64,000 bases of DNA from an uncultured Aliiroseovarius sp. (GTDB lineage Bacteria > Pseudomonadota > Alphaproteobacteria > Rhodobacterales > Rhodobacteraceae): NCBI RefSeq assembly GCF_947497285.1, contig NZ_CANMFT010000005.1, forward strand, positions 124,001 through 188,000, given 5' to 3'. Position numbers and translations under genes: made by a program. The stretch's first letter is position 1, and every line of letters starts with the position of its first letter. Below, in pieces: positions 43,282 to 51,783 of this stretch. The notes under the pieces are model-generated. The model worked only from the letters and a program-made list of their open reading frames with translations, did no database searches and was not told the DNA's origin.

Positions 43282-43312
43282 TTGACCTTCCAGTAACTGG
43301 AAGCCCTATCTA
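43282..43312 (+). promoter_or_regulatory. CueR-type copper operator and promoter of copA
   Basis: TTGACC (43282-43287) and TATCTA (43307-43312) are 19 bases apart, the long spacer used by MerR-family activators. The spacer carries the perfect palindrome CTTCCAG-TAA-CTGGAAG (43287-43303), matching the known CueR/HmrR operator pattern (ACCTTCC...GGAAGG-like). Confidence 0.88.
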
Positions 43313-43338
43313 CAAGAGGAACGATCGGAGTCTCCTCT

Positions 43339-45804
43339 ATGACCGCTGCACAAACATTGACTTTGGAGCTTGAAAACCTGTCCTGCGCGTCCTGCGTCGG
43401 TCGAGCTGAACGCGCATTGGAGGGGGTTGAAGGCGTCTCGGATGCCCCTGTCAATCTTGCGACCGAAACGGTGCGCGTGTCATTTGAGGCACCCGCGACG
43501 CCAAGTGGCATGGCTCAGGCGTTGGATCGGGCAGGCTATCCAGCGCGGCGCGACACTGTGGTGCTGGATGTCAGTGCAATGTCTTGTGCGTCTTGCGTTG
43601 GCCGGGTCGAGCGGATGCTTGCGTCGATCCCCGGCGTGCTTGAGGCACGGGTGAACCTTGCCTCGGAACGGGCGTTTGTCACCTATCTGGCCGGGGCGAC
43701 AACGCCTCAAGCCCTGTCCGAGAAAGTGACGAAAGCAGGATTTCCCACGCGACCGCGCGACGACGGCCCATCAACTGGTCCACGCGACAAGGCGCAGGAA
43801 GCGGCAACGCTCAAGCGCAAGGCATTGCTGGCGGCCGCTTTGACCGCTCCAGTGTTCATTCTTGAGATGGGCGGGCACCTGTTTCCGGCCTTTCACCACT
43901 GGATAGCCCGAACCATTGGACTTGGCACCTCGCACTGGATCCAGCTTGTCTTGACTAGCATGGTTCTGGCAGGCCCGGGACGGCTGTTTTATGCGAAGGG
44001 CATTCCTGCCCTGTTACGCGGCGCCCCTGAAATGAATGCGTTGGTCGCGTTGGGCACTTCGGCAGCATATCTTTATTCTATGGTGTCAGTTCTGGCGCCC
44101 GGTGTGCTGCCCGCCGGCACCGCGAATGTCTATTTCGAGGCAGCTGCGGTGATCATCGTGTTGATCTTGGTTGGTCGCTGGATGGAAGCCCGTGCAAAAG
44201 GCCAAGCGGGTGAAGCGATCCGCGCGCTGGTCGCCCTGACCCCAAGCGAGGCCGTGGTCGAAGCCGACGGCCGCGCGATTACACGCCCGGTTGCACAGAT
44301 CGTGACCGGTGAAGTCATCCTGATCCGCCCCGGCGCCCGCGTTCCGTTGGACGGCGAAGTTATCCAAGGTGAAAGTTTCATTGATGAAAGCATGATAACG
44401 GGCGAACCTGATCCGGTGGCAAAGGCGCCCGGCGACGCGGTCACTGGTGGGACGGTGAACGGGACCGGGGTGCTTAAAGCGCGGGTCACCGCCGTGGGGC
44501 CGGACACGATGCTTGCTCAAATTGTGCGCATGGTTGAAGACGCGCAAGGCGCACGGCTGCCCATTCAGGCGCTGGTGGATCGTATCACACGGGTGTTCGT
44601 GCCCATTGTGCTGGCAATCGCGGCGATCACTATTTTGATCTGGCTGGCATTCGGACCTGACCCTGCTTTGGGTCTGGCGTTGGTTGCGGGGGTGTCTGTG
44701 CTGATCATTGCCTGCCCTTGTGCGATGGGCTTGGCCACGCCGACATCGATCATGGTTGGCACCGGACGGGCGGCACAGCTTGGCGCGCTGTTTCGCAGCG
44801 GAGATGCGCTTCAATCGCTGCAAGCCGCGCGCGTCATCGCTTTCGACAAAACCGGCACGCTGACGCAAGGCCGCCCTGAATTGACGGCTTTTGATGTGGT
44901 CGATGACTGGGACCCTGACGCGGCTTTGTCATTGGTCGCCGGGGCCGAAGCGCAAAGCGAACACCCGCTGGCGCAGGCGATATTACGCGGCGCCGAAGCG
45001 CGCGGCGTCGACCCTGCCTCGGTAAGCGATGTCCAGTCGGTCACGGGGTTTGGGTTGCGGGCCAGGAATGGGGACCGCGATATCCTGATCGGGTCACAAA
45101 GCTTCATGGCCCGCGAAGGTATTGCGCTTAGCGATCTGGTTGATCAGGCCAAGGCGATGCGCAGCCGGGGGCATACCGTGTTCTTTGCCGCAATTGATGG
45201 GCGGTTGATCGCCCTGATCGGCGTCTCTGACCCCATCAAGCCAGAAGCCGCCGCAGCACTTGCCGCACTCCGAGACATGGGAAAAGAGCTTGCAATGATC
45301 ACCGGTGATGATCCGGCCACAGCCGCCGCGATTGCCGATCAGCTTGGCATTGCGAGCGTCGACGCCGGGGTGTTGCCCGATGGCAAAGTCGCTGTGATCG
45401 AGGCGTTGCAGGCGAAATACGGGTCGGTCGCCTTTGTCGGTGACGGGATCAATGATGCGCCGGCCCTTGCGCATGCCGATGTGGGTCTGGCCATTGGCAC
45501 CGGCACGGATGTCGCGATCGAAGCCGCCGATGTTGTGCTGTCTTCAGGCGCCCTGTCGGGGGTTGCCAACGCGGTCCAGATCAGCCGCCGCACGATGACC
45601 AATATCCGGCAGAATTTGTTTTGGGCGTTCGGCTATAACGTGATCCTAATTCCAGCGGCGGCTGGGGCTTTGTATCCCGCATGGGGAATATTGTTGTCGC
45701 CCATGCTTGCGGCGGCGGCGATGGCGGCGTCGTCGGTGCTTGTCGTGACCAACGCCCTACGGCTGAGCTATGTGCGACCTGTCCTGAGTGAGCAGTCGTC
45801 ATGA
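43339..45804 (+). CDS. copA: Copper-exporting P1B-type ATPase
   Basis: 821 residues in the inner membrane; pumps Cu+ to the periplasm. Two N-terminal HMA domains with CxxC at Cys16/Cys19 and Cys83/Cys86, then eight transmembrane helices, the membrane metal site CPC (459-461), the actuator motif TGEPDPV (from the ITGEP region), the phosphorylated Asp503 in DKTGT, HP in SEHPLAQAI and GDGINDAPAL. The tail ends in an ATGA overlap with cueR. Expression should be switched on by Cu+ through the CueR operator 27 bases upstream. Confidence 0.96.
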   Translation: MTAAQTLTLELENLSCASCVGRAERALEGVEGVSDAPVNLATETVRVSFEAPATPSGMAQALDRAGYPARRDTVVLDVSAMSCASCVGRVERMLASIPGVLEARVNLASERAFVTYLAGATTPQALSEKVTKAGFPTRPRDDGPSTGPRDKAQEAATLKRKALLAAALTAPVFILEMGGHLFPAFHHWIARTIGLGTSHWIQLVLTSMVLAGPGRLFYAKGIPALLRGAPEMNALVALGTSAAYLYSMVSVLAPGVLPAGTANVYFEAAAVIIVLILVGRWMEARAKGQAGEAIRALVALTPSEAVVEADGRAITRPVAQIVTGEVILIRPGARVPLDGEVIQGESFIDESMITGEPDPVAKAPGDAVTGGTVNGTGVLKARVTAVGPDTMLAQIVRMVEDAQGARLPIQALVDRITRVFVPIVLAIAAITILIWLAFGPDPALGLALVAGVSVLIIACPCAMGLATPTSIMVGTGRAAQLGALFRSGDALQSLQAARVIAFDKTGTLTQGRPELTAFDVVDDWDPDAALSLVAGAEAQSEHPLAQAILRGAEARGVDPASVSDVQSVTGFGLRARNGDRDILIGSQSFMAREGIALSDLVDQAKAMRSRGHTVFFAAIDGRLIALIGVSDPIKPEAAAALAALRDMGKELAMITGDDPATAAAIADQLGIASVDAGVLPDGKVAVIEALQAKYGSVAFVGDGINDAPALAHADVGLAIGTGTDVAIEAADVVLSSGALSGVANAVQISRRTMTNIRQNLFWAFGYNVILIPAAAGALYPAWGILLSPMLAAAAMAASSVLVVTNALRLSYVRPVLSEQSS

Positions 45805-46208
45805 ATATCTCGCAAGCCGCAAAACGGGTGAACCTGCCGTCCAAGACCATCCGCTATTACGAAGAAATCGGCCTGGTCAAACCCCTGCGCGACAGCAATG
45901 GGTATCGCGTCTTTTCAGACAGGGATCTGCACAAACTGACCTTTTTGGCTCGATCCCGCGCGCTTGGCTTTTCGATCGAGGATTGCCGCGCGCTGCTGGC
46001 ATTATACGAGGATCAATCGCGCGCAAGCGCCGATGTAAAGCGCATTGCGCGTGGTCACTTGGGCAAGATCGAGACCAAGATAGAGGACTTGATTGCCATG
46101 CGCGATACGCTGTCGGATCTGGTGCGCGCCTGTGCGGGTGATCAGCGACCGGATTGTCCGATCCTAAAAGGTATCGAAAACGCCACAGACCCAGTGTCAG
46201 AAGATTGA
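45801..46208 (+). CDS. cueR: CueR/HmrR-family copper-responsive regulator
   Basis: 135 residues, MerR family. The HTH (MNISQAAKRVNLPSKTIRYY) and a long dimer helix are followed by Cys111 and Cys119 with seven residues between (CAGDQRPDC), the Cu+-binding loop of CueR. The start overlaps the copA stop. It would bind the copA operator and unwind its 19-base spacer when loaded with Cu+. Confidence 0.93.
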   Translation: MNISQAAKRVNLPSKTIRYYEEIGLVKPLRDSNGYRVFSDRDLHKLTFLARSRALGFSIEDCRALLALYEDQSRASADVKRIARGHLGKIETKIEDLIAMRDTLSDLVRACAGDQRPDCPILKGIENATDPVSED

Positions 46209-46310
46209 GTTACATCAAAGACGACCGCCCCAAAGACGTTATGAACATCCCCAAGGAGGAGAGTTTCCGGGTCAGCCGTCAGGTGATCCATGCGCGAAGG
46301 ACCGTTTCCG

Positions 46311-48992
46311 ATGGACAAAAGTCCCCTTAGCCCTCTGTTTGATCCGACCTCGATCGCTGTTTTCGGCGCGAGTCCGACAGGCGATTCCGTAGGCGCGATG
46401 GCCTATGCCAACCTTGTTGCAGGCGGGTTCAAAGGGCCGATCTATCCGATCAACCCGAAATACCAGAAAATTGGGTCGACCGACTGCCACGCGCGCATCA
46501 CCGACCTTTCCGAGGAAGTCGATCTGGCCGTGATCGCCACACCAGCGCGCACTGTGCCTGGCATCATGCGCGATTGCGTCGAGGCGGGTGTGAAAAGTGC
46601 TATCATCCTGTCTGCAGGTTTCAGCGAAGGCGATGGGCGTGGCAAGGATTACGAAGCGCAGGTCATACATGCCGCCCGCAAAGGCAACATTCGCTTCATG
46701 GGGCCGAACTGCGTTGGCTTGGTGCGTCCGTGGATCGGGTTGGATGCCACTTTCTTGCGGTCTACGACACCTAAGGGCCGTCTGGCGTTGGTTTCGCAGT
46801 CCGGCGCGCTCGTCTCGGCGATTTCCGATTGGGCCGGGCCGCATCATTCCGGGTTTTCGGCCATGGTGTCGCTGGGAAACTCGACCGATGTCGATTTTGG
46901 CGACACGCTGGACTATCTGGCCAATGACCCGAAAACGGACGCCGTTCTGCTATATATCGAAGGAATCAAGGACGCGCCGAATTTCATGTCGGCCTTGCGC
47001 CGCGCCGCGCGTCTGAAGCCGGTCGTGGTGCTGAAATCTGGCCGCCACGCCGCAGGCTCCGAGGCCGCCCACACCCATACCGGCGCCTTGATCGGGTCTG
47101 ATGAGGTGTTTGACGCGGCGTTAGAGCGGGCGGGTGCTGTGCGCGTCAGCACGCTTGGGCAATTGTTCGCTGCCGCCGAGCTTTTGGCCAACACCAAGAA
47201 AACGACCGGCGATAGGCTATGCATCATCACCAATGGTGGTGGTGCGGGCGTTCTTGCCGCAGATCGCGCGGGCGATTTGGGCCTGTCATTGCCACCGCTC
47301 TCTGCGGAAACAAGCAAGGCGTTGGACAAGCTGTTGCCACCCTATTGGAGCCACGCCAACCCCGTCGATATCCTGGGTGATGCGTCGGCAGACGCTTATG
47401 CGCTGGCGGTTAAGGCCGCTGTTGCTGACCCTGAAAACGATGGCGTTCTGGTGATGCTGACACCGCAGGCCATGACCGATGCGACAGCCGCCGCTCAGGC
47501 CGTCATTGATGCCCTGCCAGTGCGTCGCAAGAAGCCCGTCTTGGCGTGCTGGATGGGTGAAAGCGCGGTGGCCGAAGGCCGTGCGCTGCTGTCCAAAGCT
47601 GGCGTGCCGGAATTCGATACGCCCGAACGGGCGGTTGAGGGCTTTTCCTATCTGGCTCAACACCATCGCAACCGCCGACTGTCACTTGAAGTGCCGCGCG
47701 CGCGCGCCTTTGAAAAGGGGCTTGATCTGGACGGTGCGCGCATGATCATTTCCAGCGCGTTGTCGGAAGGGCGCAAAATGCTGTCGGATGTCGAAAGCAA
47801 GGCGCTTTTGCGCGCTTTCAACATCCCCGTGAATATGACGATCGAAGCGCGCACAGCACAAGATGCGTTGGTCGCGGCTGAAACACTGGGCTTTCCGGTC
47901 GCCATGAAGATCTCGTCGCCTGACGTATCGCACAAGACCGATGTCGGGGGGGTGAAGATCAACGTGGCGCATGCCGCTTCAGTCTCGCGCGCCTTTCACG
48001 AGATTACCAACAGCGTCAAAGCGGCGCTTCCCGAGGCTCAGATCTCGGGTGTGACGGTTGAACCAATGGCCCAGTTGCGTCAGGCCCGTGAGCTGGTGAT
48101 CGGGTCCAGCCGCGACAAAGTGTTTGGACCGACGATCCTGTTTGGGGCAGGCGGCACCATGGTCGAAATTATGAAAGACAGCGCGGTTGCGCTGCCGCCA
48201 TTGAACGCCGTGCTGTCAGAACGGCTGATCAATCGGACCCGTGTGTCCAAGGCGTTGGACAGCTTTCGCGACTATGACCCGGTGGACAAGGCGGCGCTGA
48301 TCGACGTGCTCAAACGGGTGTCGATCATCGTCAGTGAACTGCCTGAGATCGTCGAATTGGACATCAACCCGCTGTTCGCCGGTCCAGACGGCGTCTTGGT
48401 GGTTGATGCGCGCATTTCGATCACGCGTCCCCCGGCTTGTGATGGGCATTATGACCACATGGCGATCCACCCCTATCCGCGCCACCTTGCGCGTGAGACC
48501 TATCTGTCCGATGGCACGCCCTTGTTGATCCGCCCGATCCGCCCGGAAGATGCAGAGAACGAAAAGGAATTCATGCGCGACCTGTCGGACGAGGCGAAGA
48601 TGATGCGCTTCATGGGGTCGGTCAATGAACTCAGCCCCGAAATGCTGGCCCAGTTTACGCAAATTGACTATCGCCGTGAGATGGCGCTGGTCGCTATGGC
48701 TGAAATCGACGGGCGTTCAGTGCAGGTTGGCGTTGCGCGCTATGTGATCAACCCCGATTGGAAAAGCTGTGAATTTGCCGTGGTCGTGTCTGACCGCATC
48801 CAGCATCAGGGAATTGGAACGAAGCTGATGAAGGGGCTGTTTGGCGCCGCGCAGGACCATGGGCTTGAGGTGATCGAAGGCACGGTGCTGAAGAAGAACG
48901 CGCCCATGTTGCGCTTGATGAAAGAGCTGGGCTTTACCCAGCGCCCTGATCCTGACGACCGTGACGTGGTCATCGTGGAACGGTGGTTGTGA
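46311..48992 (+). CDS. Acyl-CoA synthetase (NDP-forming) fused to GNAT acetyltransferase (Pat-like)
   Basis: About 893 residues. Domains in order: CoA-binding and succinyl-CoA-synthetase-like domains (1-470), ATP-grasp (about 480-700, FPVAMKISSPDVSHKTDVGG) and a C-terminal GNAT domain (about 725-890, LIRPIRPEDAENEKEFM and QHQGIGTKLMKGLF). This is the build of the protein acetyltransferase Pat/YfiQ, which acetylates lysines, often on acetyl-CoA synthetase. The His of the HTGAL motif (His256) is kept, so the synthetase part may still work. ATG at 46290 is another possible start. Followed after 24 bases by an AcuC-like deacetylase gene. Confidence 0.9.
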   Translation: MDKSPLSPLFDPTSIAVFGASPTGDSVGAMAYANLVAGGFKGPIYPINPKYQKIGSTDCHARITDLSEEVDLAVIATPARTVPGIMRDCVEAGVKSAIILSAGFSEGDGRGKDYEAQVIHAARKGNIRFMGPNCVGLVRPWIGLDATFLRSTTPKGRLALVSQSGALVSAISDWAGPHHSGFSAMVSLGNSTDVDFGDTLDYLANDPKTDAVLLYIEGIKDAPNFMSALRRAARLKPVVVLKSGRHAAGSEAAHTHTGALIGSDEVFDAALERAGAVRVSTLGQLFAAAELLANTKKTTGDRLCIITNGGGAGVLAADRAGDLGLSLPPLSAETSKALDKLLPPYWSHANPVDILGDASADAYALAVKAAVADPENDGVLVMLTPQAMTDATAAAQAVIDALPVRRKKPVLACWMGESAVAEGRALLSKAGVPEFDTPERAVEGFSYLAQHHRNRRLSLEVPRARAFEKGLDLDGARMIISSALSEGRKMLSDVESKALLRAFNIPVNMTIEARTAQDALVAAETLGFPVAMKISSPDVSHKTDVGGVKINVAHAASVSRAFHEITNSVKAALPEAQISGVTVEPMAQLRQARELVIGSSRDKVFGPTILFGAGGTMVEIMKDSAVALPPLNAVLSERLINRTRVSKALDSFRDYDPVDKAALIDVLKRVSIIVSELPEIVELDINPLFAGPDGVLVVDARISITRPPACDGHYDHMAIHPYPRHLARETYLSDGTPLLIRPIRPEDAENEKEFMRDLSDEAKMMRFMGSVNELSPEMLAQFTQIDYRREMALVAMAEIDGRSVQVGVARYVINPDWKSCEFAVVVSDRIQHQGIGTKLMKGLFGAAQDHGLEVIEGTVLKKNAPMLRLMKELGFTQRPDPDDRDVVIVERWL

Positions 48993-49016
48993 TCCAGACG
49001 CTCAGGAGGAAACCAG

Positions 49017-49940
49017 ATGCTGTCCATCATTTCGCACGCGGAGTGTAGAAACCACGATGCAGGCCCTCTGCATCCCGAAAGCAAAGCGCGGCTGGACGCG
49101 ATCAATAACCAGTTGATCATGTCTGGCATGGACTATGTGGTGCAGCATCGCGACGCGCCCCTTGTCGAACGCACGCAGCTGCAACGGGTGCATGACAGCG
49201 ATTATCTGGATCGCGTCTATGCCCTGGCACCGGGGCAGGGGATGGACAGCGTCGAGGTGGACGGCGACACAGTCATGAGCCCCGGCACGTTGCGCGCGGC
49301 CGAACGCGCCGCCGGTGCAGGCGTTCTGGGCGTCGATCTGGTGATGTCGAAAGAGGCGAACCCGGTTTTCTGCATGGTGCGCCCGCCGGGCCATCACGCC
49401 GAACGCGACAAGGCCATGGGGTTTTGCCTGTTCAACAACATTGCCGTGGCCGCTGCTCATGCGCTGGATGGTCACGGATTGTCTCGCGTGGCGATCATCG
49501 ACTTTGATGTGCACCACGGCAATGGCACCGAAGAAATCTTCAAGTCCGACAATCGCGTGCTGTTCTGTTCCAGCTTCCAACATCCGTTCTACCCCTTCAC
49601 CGGGCACGAGAAGGAAAACGACAACCTTGTCGACATTCCCCTGTCAGCCGGGGCGGGCAGCGCCGAATTTCGCGACGCCGTCAGCGCTCATTGGGTGCCA
49701 CATCTAAAGGCGTTCAAGCCGGAGTTTATCTTCATCTCTGCCGGGTTCGACGCCCATGTGGCAGATGATATGTCCAGTGTTCAGTTGACCGATGCAGACT
49801 ATGAGTGGGTCACGCGTGAGCTAAAAGCGGTGGCCGATGAGTTTGCGGATGGACGCATCGTGTCGATGCTGGAAGGTGGCTATGAACCAGATGTGCTGGC
49901 ACGCTCGGTCGTGAAACATCTGGACGTATTGCTTGGCTGA
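49017..49940 (+). CDS. Class II histone-deacetylase-family protein (AcuC/HdaH-like)
   Basis: 307 residues. Zinc amidohydrolase motifs: VRPPGHHAERDKAMGFCLFN (His pair), IIDFDVHHGNGTEEIF (zinc Asp and His), SAGFDAHVADDM (zinc Asp) and LEGGYEPDVL. It would remove acyl groups from lysines of proteins or from acetylpolyamines. AGGAGG lies 7-12 bases before the ATG. Operon partner of the Pat-like acetyltransferase, which suggests reversible protein acetylation, as with AcuA/AcuC in Bacillus. Confidence 0.92.
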   Translation: MLSIISHAECRNHDAGPLHPESKARLDAINNQLIMSGMDYVVQHRDAPLVERTQLQRVHDSDYLDRVYALAPGQGMDSVEVDGDTVMSPGTLRAAERAAGAGVLGVDLVMSKEANPVFCMVRPPGHHAERDKAMGFCLFNNIAVAAAHALDGHGLSRVAIIDFDVHHGNGTEEIFKSDNRVLFCSSFQHPFYPFTGHEKENDNLVDIPLSAGAGSAEFRDAVSAHWVPHLKAFKPEFIFISAGFDAHVADDMSSVQLTDADYEWVTRELKAVADEFADGRIVSMLEGGYEPDVLARSVVKHLDVLLG

Positions 49941-51014
49941 TCAGGCGAAACGCGTGGGGCTAAGCGTTGCCACGATTGCTTGATCCAGAGCGGGCGTCGT
50001 GCCTGTGACCAAGTCGGCCAACAACTGCGACGCAGCAGGGCTGGTTTGAAAGCCATACCCGCCTTGGCCTGCGCACCAAAGGAAATCCGCGTCCTCAGGC
50101 GCAGGTCCGATCACAAGATTGCGGTCGGGGGCAAAGCTGCGAAGCCCTGCCCAGTTTGTAATCATCCGATTGACAGGCTCCGTCACCATCTCTTCGTATC
50201 GCGCAAGGCCTTCCGCCAGAACCATGTCATCTGCCCAAGCGTCGTGAGCGTCCATCGGGTCAGCTTCGGCAGGCGACACGATTAACGCGCCCGCATCGGG
50301 CTTTGCATACCAGCTTTCGCCAGCCCCCATGAACAGAGGCCATGTTGTGACGTCTCGTCCACCCGGTGCCGGGATGCGCGCCATTGAGCGGCGATAGGGC
50401 TGAATGCCGATCGGTGGTATACCCGCCAGTGCTGCGATCTGGTCCGCCCAAGCGCCGGCTGCATTGACCAGCGACCTTGCCGCGAAGACGCCTTTGGGCG
50501 TCGTGACCTCCCATCGGTCTGGCAGCCGTGTGATCTTGGTGACTTTCGCGCCACTGACCACTTTGCCGTTGGCGCGGATATCGCGTGCGAAATTCTGAAT
50601 CAGAAGGTCTGTGTCGATATCCCAAGCATCCGCGTGATAGCCCGCACCAGCAAAGTTTTTCAAATTCAGGATCGGCACCAAAGCCAATGCTTCGTCCGCT
50701 GTGACCCGATCCAGCCGCATGTCGACAAGGTCTTGCGCCAGCGTGTCTTCCTGCCCCTTACGTGCGACGATCAACAGCCCGCGCGGGCTGAGCACGCCGC
50801 CATTTGCGGTTTCGTGAAACTGGCGTGACGCCCGGTTGAGCTCAACCACGCTGGGCGCGCCATAGCTTTGTTCAAAAACCGCCGCCGACCGACCAGAGGC
50901 ATGATAGGCCAGCGCGCCTTCCGCCTCCAGAAGCGTGACAGTGCCAAGTTGCGACAGGCGCGCGCCAGCAGATACCCCTGCAATGCCTCCGCCAATAATG
51001 ATGAAATCGTCCAT
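49941..51014 (-). CDS. FAD-dependent amino-acid/amine oxidoreductase (DAO family)
   Basis: 357 residues. FAD-binding GGGIAGVSAGARLSQLG at the N-terminus, the second strand motif LLEAEGALAYHASGRSAA, and C-terminal FLWCAGQGGYGFQTSPAASQL. It is closest to D-arginine or D-amino-acid dehydrogenase-like and glycine oxidase-like members, which oxidise amino acids to imino acids; the substrate is not set. Convergent with the deacetylase gene, only one base between stops. Confidence 0.85.
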   Translation of the reverse strand: MDDFIIIGGGIAGVSAGARLSQLGTVTLLEAEGALAYHASGRSAAVFEQSYGAPSVVELNRASRQFHETANGGVLSPRGLLIVARKGQEDTLAQDLVDMRLDRVTADEALALVPILNLKNFAGAGYHADAWDIDTDLLIQNFARDIRANGKVVSGAKVTKITRLPDRWEVTTPKGVFAARSLVNAAGAWADQIAALAGIPPIGIQPYRRSMARIPAPGGRDVTTWPLFMGAGESWYAKPDAGALIVSPAEADPMDAHDAWADDMVLAEGLARYEEMVTEPVNRMITNWAGLRSFAPDRNLVIGPAPEDADFLWCAGQGGYGFQTSPAASQLLADLVTGTTPALDQAIVATLSPTRFA

Positions 51015-51082
51015 GCCCGTGCCTCGCAGACCTACGTATTCATTTGGGGGAAACCCCGTGCGCAGACCCTGACATGCGGCTT

Positions 51083-51117
51083 AAAAAAGGAAAAGGCCCT
51101 GATCCGATCAGAGCCTT
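51083..51117 (-). terminator. Probable terminator after the EF-hand gene
   Basis: On the minus strand AAGGCTCTGATC and GATCAGGGCCTT (51117-51093) pair with one mismatch, followed by TTCCTTTTTT. It ends the EF-hand gene transcript before the FAD oxidoreductase gene. Confidence 0.65.
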
Positions 51118-51148
51118 CCTTACTTTGTGCACCTAATGCCGGGTCACG

Positions 51149-51655
51149 CTACATCCGACCAAAGTCTTCTGCCGTCAGAACGCCATCGCCGTTTCGGTCC
51201 TGTTGTGGGAACCACAGATCGACGCCTTCAAGAAACTCGGCGCGCGTGACCTCTCCGTCGCCGTTCAGGTCAGCGTTTTCAAGGGCCATGGACATCGCGG
51301 CGTTTTGCTGGCCCATACCTTGGCCACCGCCTTTACCTTGGCCTTTGCCTTGGCCCATGCCTTTGCCGCCACCTTGCCCCATACCCTTGCCTTGCGCGAT
51401 GCCGTGTTCCTGCATGTCCGCCTCGCGGGCCTCATCAAACTGGACGTATTCATCGGCGGTCAGGATGTCGTCTTCGCTGGTGTCAAACGTGGTGAAGATG
51501 TCGCCGCGCCGTTCGCGCACCTCTTCGATCGACACGGACCCGTTTTCATCCAGATCCCAGTTTTCAAGGAAGTGAGCGCCAGGTTGGTTCTGGGCGATGG
51601 CTGGTAAGGCCAAGGCAATGGCGATACTGGCGACGAGAAGGGAAGTTTTGCGCAT
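51149..51655 (-). CDS. Secreted EF-hand protein with Gly/Gln/Lys-rich linker
   Basis: 168 residues with a signal peptide (MRKTSLLVASIAIALALPAIA). Four EF-hand-like Ca2+ loops: DLDENGSVSIEE, DTSEDDILTADE, DLNGDGEVTRAE and DRNGDGVLTAED. Between pairs lies a low-complexity spacer of about 30 residues made of G, Q, K and M repeats (KGMGQGGGKGMGQGK). Probably periplasmic or exported calcium-binding protein; role unknown. ATG 51655. Confidence 0.88.
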   Translation of the reverse strand: MRKTSLLVASIAIALALPAIAQNQPGAHFLENWDLDENGSVSIEEVRERRGDIFTTFDTSEDDILTADEYVQFDEAREADMQEHGIAQGKGMGQGGGKGMGQGKGQGKGGGQGMGQQNAAMSMALENADLNGDGEVTRAEFLEGVDLWFPQQDRNGDGVLTAEDFGRM

Positions 51656-51727
51656 GATATGCTCCGTTCATGTATATATGCGTTAAACGGAATGCCTTCG
51701 AAGTTCCGTCGCTAAAAGTTTCACTTT

Positions 51728-51759
51728 CAAAAAAAAAGACCCCGCCCGAAGGCGAGGTC
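51728..51759 (-). terminator. Terminator of the xdh-nucleoside transporter operon
   Basis: On the minus strand GACCTCGCC (51759-51751), TTCG loop, GGCGGGGTC (51746-51738) with one G-T pair, then TTTTTTTTT. The stable UUCG tetraloop and long U run make this a strong end signal. Confidence 0.92.
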
Positions 51760-51783
51760 CCGTCAGATCTTACGATCTGGTGA

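Noticed and set aside
42973-46208. Copper module as a mobile or integrated island
   Set aside because: Base composition and gene overlaps match the surroundings and no integrase, tRNA or attachment repeats are visible.
51290-51420. Short direct repeats that could look like a CRISPR or tandem repeat array
   Set aside because: They are the codons of the Gly/Gln/Lys/Met-rich linker in the EF-hand protein, without regular spacer structure.
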